Below the pieces are notes generated by a model. That model did not search any database. It saw nothing but the letters and a program-made list of their open reading frames with translations, and had not been told where the DNA came from. A DNA stretch of 64,000 nt, taken from the NCBI RefSeq assembly GCF_031453555.1, contig NZ_JAVIZM010000001.1, positions 3,913,001 to 3,977,000 of the forward strand, read 5' to 3'. The position numbers and the translations under genes were made by a program. The DNA comes from Bacillus sp. SLBN-46. Lineage in GTDB: Bacteria > Bacillota > Bacilli > Bacillales > Cytobacillaceae. Each line of letters begins with the position of its first letter. Within the stretch, counting starts at the first letter, position 1. Positions 56,541-64,000 of this stretch are shown here, in pieces.

Positions 56541-57719
56541 TTATTTTTTGAACATTTCTAAACGACTAATTCTTCTGACAGCTTCAACTAACCGTTCTTC
56601 GGATGATAATAAGCCTACTCGAACAAAGCCTTCTCCATATTCACCAAAACCAATACCTGGTGCGACCATAATATGTGCTTGATCAAGTAGAATTTCAGCA
56701 AATTGTCCAGATGTGTACCCTTCTGGTACCTTAAGCCATGCAAAAAAGGATCCCTTTGGTGCGGTTACATCCCAACCTATCGACCGAAGTCCGTTAATTA
56801 ATACATTTCGTCTTCGCTCATATAGTTCATTCAATTCTCTAACACATTCTTGTGATGCAGTTAAAGCTGTAGCTGCCGCTTCTTGAACAGCTCCGAACAA
56901 ACTTACATACAGATGATCCTGTAGGAGTTCAATTGCTGAAATGACACTTTCATTCCCTACAGCAAATCCTACACGCCAGCCAGCCATATTATAGGTTTTA
57001 GATAAAGTATAAATTTCAATTCCTACTTCTTTAGCCCCTTCGGTTTCTAGGAAGCTTATAGGTCTCTGACCGTCGAAACCAATGGCACCGTAAGCAAAAT
57101 CGTGAACAACGCAAATATTTTGATCGTTTGCCAGCTTCACTGTTTCTTTGAAAAATTCTTCAGTGGCAACAGCACCGGTAGGATTATTTGGGTAATTCAA
57201 AAACATGACCTTTGCTTTTACTAACGATTCGGAAGAAAGTTCGTTGTAGTCAGGTAAAAATGCATTTTCCTCCCTCAATGGCATTGTAACCATTTCCGCT
57301 TTTGCTAGAGCCACACCTGACCAATAATCTGGATAGCCGGGATCTGGCACAAGGATGGTATCCCCTGGATTCAACAAGCACTGTGGAATCTCTACGAGCC
57401 CTGCTTTGCCGCCAAAAAGAATAGCCACTTCCTTATCAGGATTGAGCGTTACTCCATACTCTCTCAAGTAAAAATCAGCTGCAGCCTGTTTTAAATATCT
57501 ATGCCCCTGAAACGGAGAATATTTGTGATTGATCGGATTAGCTGCCGCCTCCTGTAATTTTGACACGATATGCTCAGGCGTTGGCTGATCTGGATTCCCT
57601 TGTCCTAAATTTATTACGTCATGCCCTTCGGCAATATACTCTCCAACCTTCTTTACAAGGCCTGCAAAAAATTGTTTTGGCAGACTATTTAAAAGCTCTG
57701 ATGGTGGAAATTGTTTCAT
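56541..57719 (-). CDS. mtnE: Methionine-salvage aminotransferase
   Basis: A class I PLP aminotransferase of 392 residues that converts 2-oxo-4-methylthiobutyrate to methionine. Motifs are YPNNPTG near residue 170, HDFAYGAIGF near 202 and the Schiff-base lysine in YTLSKTYNMAGWRVGF near 232. ATG at 57719 follows AGGTGAGAGAG; GTG at 57722 is an alternative. It is divergent from mtnU and, unlike mtnWXBD, has no S-box in its short 5' region. Confidence 0.9.
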   Translation of the reverse strand: MKQFPPSELLNSLPKQFFAGLVKKVGEYIAEGHDVINLGQGNPDQPTPEHIVSKLQEAAANPINHKYSPFQGHRYLKQAAADFYLREYGVTLNPDKEVAILFGGKAGLVEIPQCLLNPGDTILVPDPGYPDYWSGVALAKAEMVTMPLREENAFLPDYNELSSESLVKAKVMFLNYPNNPTGAVATEEFFKETVKLANDQNICVVHDFAYGAIGFDGQRPISFLETEGAKEVGIEIYTLSKTYNMAGWRVGFAVGNESVISAIELLQDHLYVSLFGAVQEAAATALTASQECVRELNELYERRRNVLINGLRSIGWDVTAPKGSFFAWLKVPEGYTSGQFAEILLDQAHIMVAPGIGFGEYGEGFVRVGLLSSEERLVEAVRRISRLEMFKK

Positions 57720-57754
57720 CACTCTCTCACCTGCTTATTCATTACAAATTTTTG

Positions 57755-57782
57755 TTGAAATTCTAGTCACAAATGATATAAC
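57755..57782 (+). promoter_or_regulatory. Candidate promoter of mtnU
   Basis: TTGAAA (57755-57760), 16 bases, TATAAC (57777-57782). It overlaps the opposing mtnE promoter. Confidence 0.5.
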
Positions 57783-57801
57783 TTTTATAACAGCTTGTAA
57801 A
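57773..57801 (-). promoter_or_regulatory. Candidate promoter of mtnE
   Basis: Minus strand: TTTACA (57796-57801), 17 bases, TATCAT (57773-57778). Confidence 0.55.
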
Positions 57802-57839
57802 GAAAAAATTCTGATATTTCGAACCGGAGGGAAAATTCT

Positions 57840-58625
57840 TTGAAATTAAACATATCTTGTATACAAATGGATATCGCCTTTGGTAATCCATATGAAAACT
57901 ATCATTCTGCTGAAAGACTGATTGAAAAAGCAATGGAAACGAAGCCTGACATTCTCGTCTTACCTGAACTTTGGACCACCGGATATGACTTAACACGACT
58001 TGATGAAATTGCAGATGACCAAGCGAAACAAACGATTCAGTTTCTACAGGAGGCAGCAAAAAAATACCAAGTTCATTTCGTTGGAGGTTCCGTTGCAAAC
58101 CGCAATGATAGTGGAGTAAAAAACACTTTGATTATCATTAACAAAGAAGGCCAATTGGTTCACCAATATAGTAAGTTACATTTGTTTAAGCTTATGGATG
58201 AGCACTTATATTTAGAGGCCGGTACAGAAAAAGGCTTATTCCAATTAGAAAATCGCCATTTTGCGGGAGTCATTTGTTATGACATCCGTTTTCCTGAATG
58301 GATACGCACCCATACTTCCCATGGTGCGGAAGCACTATTTGTGGTCGCAGAATGGCCTGAACCTCGGTTAGCACATTGGCGTGCCTTACTAATTTCTCGA
58401 GCAATCGAAAATCAATGTTATGTTGTTGCCTGCAACCGGTCAGGAAGTGATCCAAATAACAAATTTGCTGGTCACAGTATGATTATTGACCCTTGGGGAG
58501 AAGTGATTGCAGAAGCTGGGGATGAAGAGGAAATTTTATCTGCAGAATTAAACATGGACCTTGTTAAAGATATACGCAAACAAATCCCTATCTTCGCAGA
58601 TAGAAAGCCAGAATATTATCGTTAG
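57840..58625 (+). CDS. mtnU: Carbon-nitrogen hydrolase (omega-amidase-like) MtnU
   Basis: A nitrilase-superfamily amidase of 261 residues. The catalytic triad is visible: Glu in LPELWTTGY near residue 42, Lys in YSKLHLFKLMDEHLYLEAG near 113, and Cys in FAGVICYDIRFPEW near 146. In methionine salvage it is thought to hydrolyse 2-oxoglutaramate-type products of MtnE. The start is TTG at 57840 after CCGGAGGG. It is divergent from mtnE and followed by the mtnK riboswitch. Confidence 0.92.
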   Translation: MKLNISCIQMDIAFGNPYENYHSAERLIEKAMETKPDILVLPELWTTGYDLTRLDEIADDQAKQTIQFLQEAAKKYQVHFVGGSVANRNDSGVKNTLIIINKEGQLVHQYSKLHLFKLMDEHLYLEAGTEKGLFQLENRHFAGVICYDIRFPEWIRTHTSHGAEALFVVAEWPEPRLAHWRALLISRAIENQCYVVACNRSGSDPNNKFAGHSMIIDPWGEVIAEAGDEEEILSAELNMDLVKDIRKQIPIFADRKPEYYR

Positions 58626-58666
58626 AAGTTCCAAATTTAAAAATTAATAATATTTTCAAAATTTTG

Positions 58667-58695
58667 TTGACACCTATCTTTTTATCCTGTTATAG
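58667..58695 (+). promoter_or_regulatory. SigA promoter of the mtnK riboswitch unit
   Basis: TTGACA (58667-58672), exactly 17 bases, TTATAG (58690-58695). The S-box starts about 37 bases downstream. Confidence 0.75.
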
Positions 58696-58731
58696 TTTTT
58701 ATCATACTGAAAAAATAGAATATTAGATTTA

Positions 58732-58948
58732 CTCTTATCACGAGCTGGCTGAGGGATTTGGCCCTTTGAAGCCCAGCAACCGACCTTACCCCACTGAAAA
58801 GCGGGGCGCTTATCATGAGATAGGTACAGGGGGACTCCCTAAAAGGCACGGTGCTAATTCCAACAGAAGGATGTTCTTTCTGAGAGATAAGAGGTGCGAA
58901 GAAACATACATCTTCTAGCCTCTTTCAGACAAGAAAGAGGCTTTTTTG
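58732..58948 (+). ncRNA. SAM-I (S-box) riboswitch of mtnK with expanded P3 arm
   Basis: P1 is CTCTTATC paired with GATAAGAG; P2 carries GCTGG/CCCAGC, GAAGCCCAGCAACC and the kink-turn; the P3-P4 junction is CACGGTGCTAATTCC; P4 is CAGAAGG/TCTTTCTG. An antiterminator (GAGGTGCGAAGA with TCTTCTAGCCTC) competes with the terminator AGCCTCTTTC/GAAAGAGGCT. Between CCG and CGG, where P3 is usually a short hairpin, there are about 60 extra bases with at least three small stems. Expression should fall when SAM is high. Confidence 0.94.
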
Positions 58949-58992
58949 TGCGTAAAGTACAACAGAGCCTCCAAAATAAGGAGGAATTTATT

Positions 58993-60177
58993 TTGAGTCT
59001 ACTAAAACAGACAACGTACAAACCTTTAACTGAAGCAGCTGCTATCGAGTTATCAATTAATTTAAATATTTTCTCTGAAAAAGCAAACCTATCTTGTAAG
59101 GAAATTGGTGATGGCAATCTTAACCTTGTATTCCACTTGGTCGATCAAGATTCTGGAAAAAGTATCATTATCAAACAAGCTCTCCCTTATGCAAAAGTCG
59201 TGGGTGAAAGTTGGCCATTAACACTTAAAAGGGCGAAAATTGAAGCAGAAGCCTTAAAAACTTTTGGTCAGATTGCTCCAAATTTCGTACCACAGGTATA
59301 TTACACAGATGATGTTTTAGCTGTTACTGTAATGGAGGACTTATCCCATCTCTTAATTGCTAGAACAGGATTTATAAAAGGTGCGACCTATCCCCTCATT
59401 TCTAAACATTTAGGTGAGTACTTGGCTAGAACTTTATTTTTCACCTCAGATTATGCGCTAACTCCAGCGGAGAAAAAGGCAAAAGTTCAGCAATTTATTA
59501 ATCCAGAGCTATGCAAGATTACTGAGGATTTAATTTTTACAGATCCATTTTTAGACGCAGAAACAAATGAATTTGAATCTGACCTGCGTCCAGTGGTGGA
59601 AGCTCTTTGGCAGGACGAGGAGCTAAAGTTTCATGTTAATGTTTTAAAAAGAAGTTTCTTAACAGAAGCGGAATCACTTCTTCATGGAGACCTGCATACA
59701 GGAAGTGTCTTTGCTGACGATTCCGAAACAAAAGTAATTGATCCTGAATTTGCCTTTTACGGACCTGCTGGTTTTGACATTGGTCAAGTTTTTGCTAATT
59801 TACTCTTCCAAGTCATTGTGAATGTGCCAAAATGTGAACTGTTTATCACTCATATTGAAACTGTTTGGAATGTCTTTGAAGAGCAATATTCACAATTATG
59901 GAATACGGAAAACAAAGAACCATTAGCTAAGACCCCTTCGTTCTTACGCTTTCAGCTTGCTAAATTCTTTGAGGATACAATCGGCTTTGCTGGATGTGAG
60001 TTGATCAGAAGAACCATCGGACTCGCCCATGTAGCGGATTTGGATGGAATTGAGGATGAGCAAACAAGATTAGCAGCGAAGCGTCATTCTTTAGAACTTG
60101 GAAAAATCCTTGTCAAACAGAGAAAAGAAATAAAAGACCTCACTGCGTTCATTCGTACAGTCAGAGAAGCACTCTAG
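58993..60177 (+). CDS. mtnK: Methylthioribose kinase
   Basis: A 394-residue choline-kinase-fold enzyme that phosphorylates 5-methylthioribose. The catalytic loop is LLHGDLHTGSVFAD near residue 232 and the metal site VIDPEFAFYGPAGFD follows at about 250. The open frame begins at 58894 in the riboswitch, but AAGGAGG lies 8 bases before the TTG at 58993, giving a start of SLLKQTTYKPL. The isomerase mtnA, which follows mtnK in B. subtilis, is absent downstream. Confidence 0.95.
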   Translation: MSLLKQTTYKPLTEAAAIELSINLNIFSEKANLSCKEIGDGNLNLVFHLVDQDSGKSIIIKQALPYAKVVGESWPLTLKRAKIEAEALKTFGQIAPNFVPQVYYTDDVLAVTVMEDLSHLLIARTGFIKGATYPLISKHLGEYLARTLFFTSDYALTPAEKKAKVQQFINPELCKITEDLIFTDPFLDAETNEFESDLRPVVEALWQDEELKFHVNVLKRSFLTEAESLLHGDLHTGSVFADDSETKVIDPEFAFYGPAGFDIGQVFANLLFQVIVNVPKCELFITHIETVWNVFEEQYSQLWNTENKEPLAKTPSFLRFQLAKFFEDTIGFAGCELIRRTIGLAHVADLDGIEDEQTRLAAKRHSLELGKILVKQRKEIKDLTAFIRTVREAL

Positions 60178-60184
60178 GAACAAA

Positions 60185-60211
60185 GAGGTTGACTTATAGA
60201 AGGTCAACCTC
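60185..60211 (+). terminator. Terminator of mtnK
   Basis: Arms GAGGTTGAC and GTCAACCTC with a 9-base loop; a short T-rich stretch follows. Confidence 0.75.
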
Positions 60212-60216
60212 CTTGT

Positions 60217-60804
60217 TTATTGTGGTTTTGCCCACATTTCTTCTGGGTTTAGTTCGTATATACTATTTTCCCGATACATGTAATGATTGATTATGAATTC
60301 CCGTCGTATGGTTGCATAATCATCATGGAATTGTTTGATATACTCGTTTAATTCTTTTTCTTCGTATTTTTTACCCGCTTTTAACCCTTTTACGATATGT
60401 TCAAAGACGATTAATTTCTTCTTCCTCTGAGCAGGAATGCTTTTTAACTTCCCATCTTTAGTAAAGAAATTCTCTAGAACTTTTTGTCTTTCTAAACTAG
60501 ATTCCACCATGTTCCCCAGCTCCTCTCCTTTTTTCTCAAGTAACTGCGTTAATACCTGTGCTTGTTGTTTAATCATAGATTCATTTAAATAGAAGTAAAT
60601 CGTATTTTTATCTCTTCTTTCATATACCACATGAATTTCCCTCAGTTTTTTCAAGTGATGTGTGATGGTTGGTGGCGTTAATCCTAGTTTACCTGCGATC
60701 GCCTGACCATGAAGAGGACCCTTAGCTAAAAGAGCAACGATCCTGACCCTCGTTGGATCACCCATTGTTTTATAAAACGCTACTAAACGGTTTAGCTGCA
60801 TCAT
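60217..60804 (-). CDS. ArsR-family regulator with C-terminal DUF2087
   Basis: A 195-residue protein with an N-terminal winged helix-turn-helix (HGQAIAGKLGLTPPTITHHL, residues about 32-52) and a DUF2087 domain (about 115-195; KLKSIPAQRKKKL, YEEKELNEYIKQFHDDYATI). No ArsR-type metal-binding Cys pair is present, so it is not a typical metal sensor. ATG at 60804 follows AGAGGTG; the in-frame GTG at 60813 lies inside that site. It has a strong promoter overlapped by a palindrome and probably represses itself. Ligand unknown. Confidence 0.85.
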   Translation of the reverse strand: MMQLNRLVAFYKTMGDPTRVRIVALLAKGPLHGQAIAGKLGLTPPTITHHLKKLREIHVVYERRDKNTIYFYLNESMIKQQAQVLTQLLEKKGEELGNMVESSLERQKVLENFFTKDGKLKSIPAQRKKKLIVFEHIVKGLKAGKKYEEKELNEYIKQFHDDYATIRREFIINHYMYRENSIYELNPEEMWAKPQ

Positions 60805-60831
60805 CGTATACACCTCTTAATTTCGATATTC

Positions 60832-60871
60832 ATCTAATTAGATATATATCAAACTTTAATTTTTCTGTCAA
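60832..60871 (-). promoter_or_regulatory. Promoter and operator of the ArsR-DUF2087 gene
   Basis: Minus strand: -35 TTGACA (60866-60871), 17 bases, -10 TATATA (60843-60848). The 12-bp perfect palindrome ATCTAATTAGAT (60832-60843) overlaps the end of the -10 and the start point, a good operator for the dimeric regulator. Confidence 0.75.
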
Positions 60872-60886
60872 TAAGAAAATCAAAAG

Positions 60887-60919
60887 AAAAAGCAAAGTGC
60901 ACATGACACTTTGCTTTTT
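60887..60919 (-). terminator. Terminator of the ferredoxin oxidoreductase operon
   Basis: AAAAAGCAAAGTG and CACTTTGCTTTTT make a 13-bp stem with a short loop; T-rich on the minus strand. Confidence 0.92.
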
Positions 60920-60928
60920 CGATCTAAC

Positions 60929-63223
60929 TTATAGCATTGGACTTTCGTGTTTAGCTTTTAAACGCTGCCATCTTTTTTCTACTTCTGCTTCAAAATCTTC
61001 TAAGATTGGCTTGTTTTCATCTTTAAGCAAATGTTTGGTTTTACCCATATATTTTAACCAATCAGCCAGTGGAATTCGTTTGTTCTTTTCTTCTGGGTTA
61101 TACGTAATCGTTGTAACTCCTTGCTCTACTTCATAAAGTGGGAAGAAGCAGGAATTTACAGCCGCTTCAATGATTGTTGCACCGTAACGGTCATCAGATT
61201 TCCAGTTAAGTGGACAAGTGATTAGAAGTTTTCCATACACCGTTCCGACATTTTGCGCATACCACTGTGCTTTTGCACCCTTCTTGATAAGGTCTTGTGG
61301 GAACGCTTCTGAACCTGTAAATACGTAAGGAATATTAGTTGAAGCCATAATTTGAGCCGTGTCCTTATGATGGAAGGCTTTTCCTCTCTGTGTCTTACCA
61401 ACACCAGAAGTACTTGTCATATGGCCAATTGGTGTAGAATAGGACATTTGAGAGCCCGTATTCATGTAACCTTCATTATCATATTCAAGCATGATTAGTT
61501 TATGTCCACGAAGAGCAGTACCGATGGCAGAACCCATACCAATGTCCATACCGCCATCTCCGGTTATCATTACAAACGTAGCATCATCAGAAACTTGAAT
61601 CTCACCACGGCGTTTTAATTCCATGAAAGCCTCCACTGTACCTGATAAGGTTGCAGCACCATTTTGGAACAAGTTGTGCATCATCGTTTGCTTATGAGAT
61701 GTATGCGGATAAGCGGTTGTTGTAACATATGCACAACCTGTTTGGAATAGAGTAACAATATCTCCTTCTATCCCTTTGAAGAATAGCTCAAGGCCGGCAA
61801 AAATTCCACATCCTGGACAAGCTCCATGACCAGAAGCGATTCTCTTTGGTTTACCAGTAAGAGCCCGAAGCGGTGGGATTTTCACTTTTAACTTATTGGT
61901 TTCCTCATCCATTTTCACATCGATTAGACCGGATTTATATACATCGCCATGTTGCGGTAAAATAACCGGCTTAAGGATCTTTTCAGGGTTACCTGGAATA
62001 TGACCATAGTAATCAAATGGTTTTTCGGCATAGCCTTTCTCCATCGTATCGATAGCCATTTCAAAGAATTTCTCAGCATCACTTGCATAGAAATCTTTTC
62101 CTCCAAGACCGAAAACACGACTTAAAACGATTGTTTGATTATTACGGTCATCTTGAAGAGCAGATTTCACTTCATGTGTTAAATTAGGGCCATTTGCACC
62201 ATAAGAATCGGCACGTTCCCCAATTAATAACGATTTCACGTTTTTAAGTGCTTCGCGAATTTCCTTCGCAGGGAATGGGCGAATAATATTCGGACTAATG
62301 ACTCCTGCCTTAATTCCCTTTGCACGAAGCTGATCAACGACATCCTTAGCTGATTCAGCTGCGGAATTTAATAAAAATAACGCCACTTCTGCATCTTCCA
62401 TTTTATATAAGTCAAGAACTGGGTATTCTCTACCGGATAGTTTCGCATATTCAGCAGCTACTTCTTTAAATACCTCACCAGCATTATACATGGCTTCGGA
62501 TTGTTGGAAGTGATTATTAATAAAATCATCACCGCTCATATGTGCACCAATGGTAACTGGTTTTTTAGGGTCTCTAGCAAAATTGTAATCTGTTGGGCAT
62601 TCCCCAACAAACTGTTGTACTACGCGGCGATCTTTGAAGAATTCCACCCTCCGCTTTTGATGTGAAGTGAAGAATCCATCATACGCTACAATAACTGGTA
62701 AGCGTACCTTCGAATGCTCGGCAATTTTTAGTGCCATAATATTCATATCATAAACAGCTTGCGGTGTTTTGGCTGTTAAAATAACCCAGCCCGTGTTTAA
62801 TGCATAATAAAGGTCAGAGTGATCCCCACGAATATCAAGTGGACCGCTGACGGAGCGTGTAACTAAATTCATTACCATCGGGAAACGAGTTCCTGACTGA
62901 ACAGGAAGCTGTTCAATCATATATAATAATCCATTAGCACTCGTTGCATTAAATACGCGAGCGCCTGTAGCAGCAGCACCGTAGCAAATACCCGCTGAAC
63001 CATGCTCACCATCTGCAGGGATTAATTTGATATCATGCTCGCCACGAGTCTTCATTTGGTCTAGGAATTGCGCTACCTCAGTAGAAGGTGTAATTGGGAA
63101 ATACCCCATGATATGATAGTTGATTTGAGCAGCAGCCATTGCAGCCATTTCATTACCTGATTCAAAAGTTGAAATTTGTTCAGCCATCGCTTGAGTTGTT
63201 AATTTATCTTCTAAAGTTGCCAT
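60929..63223 (-). CDS. 2-Oxoacid:ferredoxin oxidoreductase, fused alpha-beta subunit
   Basis: A 764-residue fusion of the alpha (about 1-430) and beta (about 450-764) subunits of pyruvate- or 2-oxoacid:ferredoxin oxidoreductase. Alpha has YFPITPSTEVAQFL and NATSANGLLYMIEQL; beta has GACPGCGIFAG and TGCAYVTTTAYPHT (Fe-S ligands) and the ThDP motif GDGGMDIGMGSAIGTAL. It oxidises a 2-oxoacid, most likely pyruvate, to acyl-CoA and reduces ferredoxin; the exact substrate is not determined. It overlaps the upstream gamma-delta gene by one base (TAATG), with AGGAGG inside that gene. Confidence 0.9.
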   Translation of the reverse strand: MATLEDKLTTQAMAEQISTFESGNEMAAMAAAQINYHIMGYFPITPSTEVAQFLDQMKTRGEHDIKLIPADGEHGSAGICYGAAATGARVFNATSANGLLYMIEQLPVQSGTRFPMVMNLVTRSVSGPLDIRGDHSDLYYALNTGWVILTAKTPQAVYDMNIMALKIAEHSKVRLPVIVAYDGFFTSHQKRRVEFFKDRRVVQQFVGECPTDYNFARDPKKPVTIGAHMSGDDFINNHFQQSEAMYNAGEVFKEVAAEYAKLSGREYPVLDLYKMEDAEVALFLLNSAAESAKDVVDQLRAKGIKAGVISPNIIRPFPAKEIREALKNVKSLLIGERADSYGANGPNLTHEVKSALQDDRNNQTIVLSRVFGLGGKDFYASDAEKFFEMAIDTMEKGYAEKPFDYYGHIPGNPEKILKPVILPQHGDVYKSGLIDVKMDEETNKLKVKIPPLRALTGKPKRIASGHGACPGCGIFAGLELFFKGIEGDIVTLFQTGCAYVTTTAYPHTSHKQTMMHNLFQNGAATLSGTVEAFMELKRRGEIQVSDDATFVMITGDGGMDIGMGSAIGTALRGHKLIMLEYDNEGYMNTGSQMSYSTPIGHMTSTSGVGKTQRGKAFHHKDTAQIMASTNIPYVFTGSEAFPQDLIKKGAKAQWYAQNVGTVYGKLLITCPLNWKSDDRYGATIIEAAVNSCFFPLYEVEQGVTTITYNPEEKNKRIPLADWLKYMGKTKHLLKDENKPILEDFEAEVEKRWQRLKAKHESPML

Positions 63224-64000
63224 TAGAAACTACCTCCTGTAACATAAGGAAAGTTTTGCTTCACGCGGTTAGCGTCTGCATACCCAATCATTTCACGAAG
63301 ATCTCCGAGCGCATCTGTTGGACATGCCTCTACGCATTTTAAACAGCCCTTGCAATATTGATAATCAATTCCCTTAAGGAACATTTGCTTTCTGCCGCGC
63401 TTATCTTCTCCTTCTTCCCAAACGAAACAGAAATCAGGACATACGTTGTCGCAAGCAGCACAATGTATGCATTTTTCTTGCTGGAATTCTGGAAGGAAAC
63501 CTTGACGGGAACCACTTAAATCTTTAAAAATACTATTTGCTTGTGAAACTAAAACCCCTCCGATTTCCTGGGTTGTAAACCCTAGCATCGGAAGTGGACG
63601 AGTGAAGGCTTTACCCTCCGCCCCTTCTGGAACTTCATAGGTTTTAAATTTCACTTCATTATATCCACGATCAAACGTACGAATATTTGGTTCAACAAGA
63701 TGAGGATATTTCTTTGTAAATGTTTTACGTATAACATCTCTCATTGATTCTGGATCTAAAAAGTCTAGTATTCGGTATAAAGCACCGAGCATCGCTGTAT
63801 TTACTTTTGTTTTTTCTTCAACCGCAATACTTAAGGCATCAATAATGGCCAAAGTTCCATTTTCTAGTTGTAAATCCCTTTTTACTTCATCAAATTCTCT
63901 TTCTGTATTTACTAGTACGATTCCCTCAGCACCTAAGCCACTGACAACATTAACTGTCTTATATAGGGCTTCGTGGAAAACACCAACGATATGTGGCTGT
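63223..64000 (-). CDS. 2-Oxoacid:ferredoxin oxidoreductase, fused gamma-delta subunit (partial)
   Basis: The C-terminal part of a protein that starts beyond the right edge; the frame is open to the last base. It opens in the gamma domain (LGAEGIVLVNTEREFDE, AMLGALYRILDF) and ends with a delta-type ferredoxin domain carrying two [4Fe-4S] motifs: CIHCAACDNVCP and CKGCLKCVEACP. It delivers electrons from the alpha-beta subunit. A TTG at 63852 would be an internal start, but upstream sequence fits the gamma domain, so it is not the true start. Confidence 0.9.
   Translation of the reverse strand, partial: QPHIVGVFHEALYKTVNVVSGLGAEGIVLVNTEREFDEVKRDLQLENGTLAIIDALSIAVEEKTKVNTAMLGALYRILDFLDPESMRDVIRKTFTKKYPHLVEPNIRTFDRGYNEVKFKTYEVPEGAEGKAFTRPLPMLGFTTQEIGGVLVSQANSIFKDLSGSRQGFLPEFQQEKCIHCAACDNVCPDFCFVWEEGEDKRGRKQMFLKGIDYQYCKGCLKCVEACPTDALGDLREMIGYADANRVKQNFPYVTGGSF

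Noticed and set aside
57723..57839. S-box for mtnE or mtnU
   Set aside because: The 117-base divergent spacer has promoters only and no GAAGCCC-GGCAACC core.

Overview
The window comes from a low-GC, spore-forming Bacillaceae chromosome (Bacillus in the broad sense, of the Neobacillus/Mesobacillus/Cytobacillus kind rather than B. subtilis itself). The evidence is strong GGAGG ribosome sites, frequent TTG and GTG starts, S-box (SAM-I) riboswitches, CtsR boxes, a Spo0E-type phosphatase, and gene order that, from memory, follows the B. subtilis mtn-clpE-pts-patA-yku-rnjA-pdh segment in reverse. It is mainly a chromosomal backbone. No prophage, insertion sequence, CRISPR array, tRNA or rRNA was seen.

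Layout. 1-6.1 kb: pyruvate dehydrogenase pdhA-pdhB-pdhC (minus strand, running off the left edge), lipoprotein ykyA, peptide deformylase, a HAD phosphatase and a DMT exporter. 6.3-10.1 kb: a possible 23-residue cationic peptide, rpoY-rnjA (RNA polymerase epsilon and RNase J1), ktrC (K+ uptake gating) and a DUF4349 lipoprotein. 10.3-14.5 kb: thiol defence (ykuV, ykuU), the acetylase branch of diaminopimelate/lysine synthesis (dapH, ykuR; the aminotransferase patA lies at 24.2 kb) and ccpC. 14.6-24.1 kb: drug exporter, c-di-AMP receptor darB, ykuJ, the degenerate EAL protein ykuI, a C39-like lipoprotein, Tat substrate ykuE, an intact PAS-GGDEF-EAL protein, ykyB and a Cys-rich 66-residue protein behind an FNR/Rex-like palindrome. 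25.4-33.2 kb: small unknown proteins, ykwC, a YkvO-like SDR without its catalytic Tyr/Lys, azoreductase, ptsI-ptsH and glpK. 33.3-41.7 kb: a MoxR/DUF58/DUF4129-like operon whose MoxR gene is frameshifted, ykvS, a CPBP protease, ykvI and clpE behind two CtsR sites. 41.8-47.8 kb: pepF, a self-regulated MarR gene, a structured dispersed repeat, a kinase-like protein, a fosmidomycin-resistance-type MFS protein and a hemerythrin protein with an FNR site placed as in FNR-activated promoters. 47.9-52.5 kb: fixABCX and a ZIP transporter. 52.6-60.2 kb: spo0E-like gene and the methionine salvage genes mtnD, B, X, W, E, U, K with two SAM riboswitches; mtnA is not here. 60.2-64 kb: ArsR-DUF2087 regulator and a two-gene 2-oxoacid:ferredoxin oxidoreductase (alpha-beta and gamma-delta fusions).

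How the parts fit. Two chemically different pyruvate-to-acetyl-CoA routes may coexist (NAD-linked PDH and a ferredoxin-linked oxidoreductase). FixABCX is a second potential source of low-potential ferredoxin electrons, and two FNR-type palindromes and a hemerythrin protein point to growth at low oxygen. This redox layer, inserted into an otherwise ordinary backbone, is the most unusual theme. The best single anomalies are the homopolymer frameshift in the MoxR gene, the geometrically exact FNR promoter, the 128-bp structured repeat, and the SAM riboswitch with an enlarged P3 arm.
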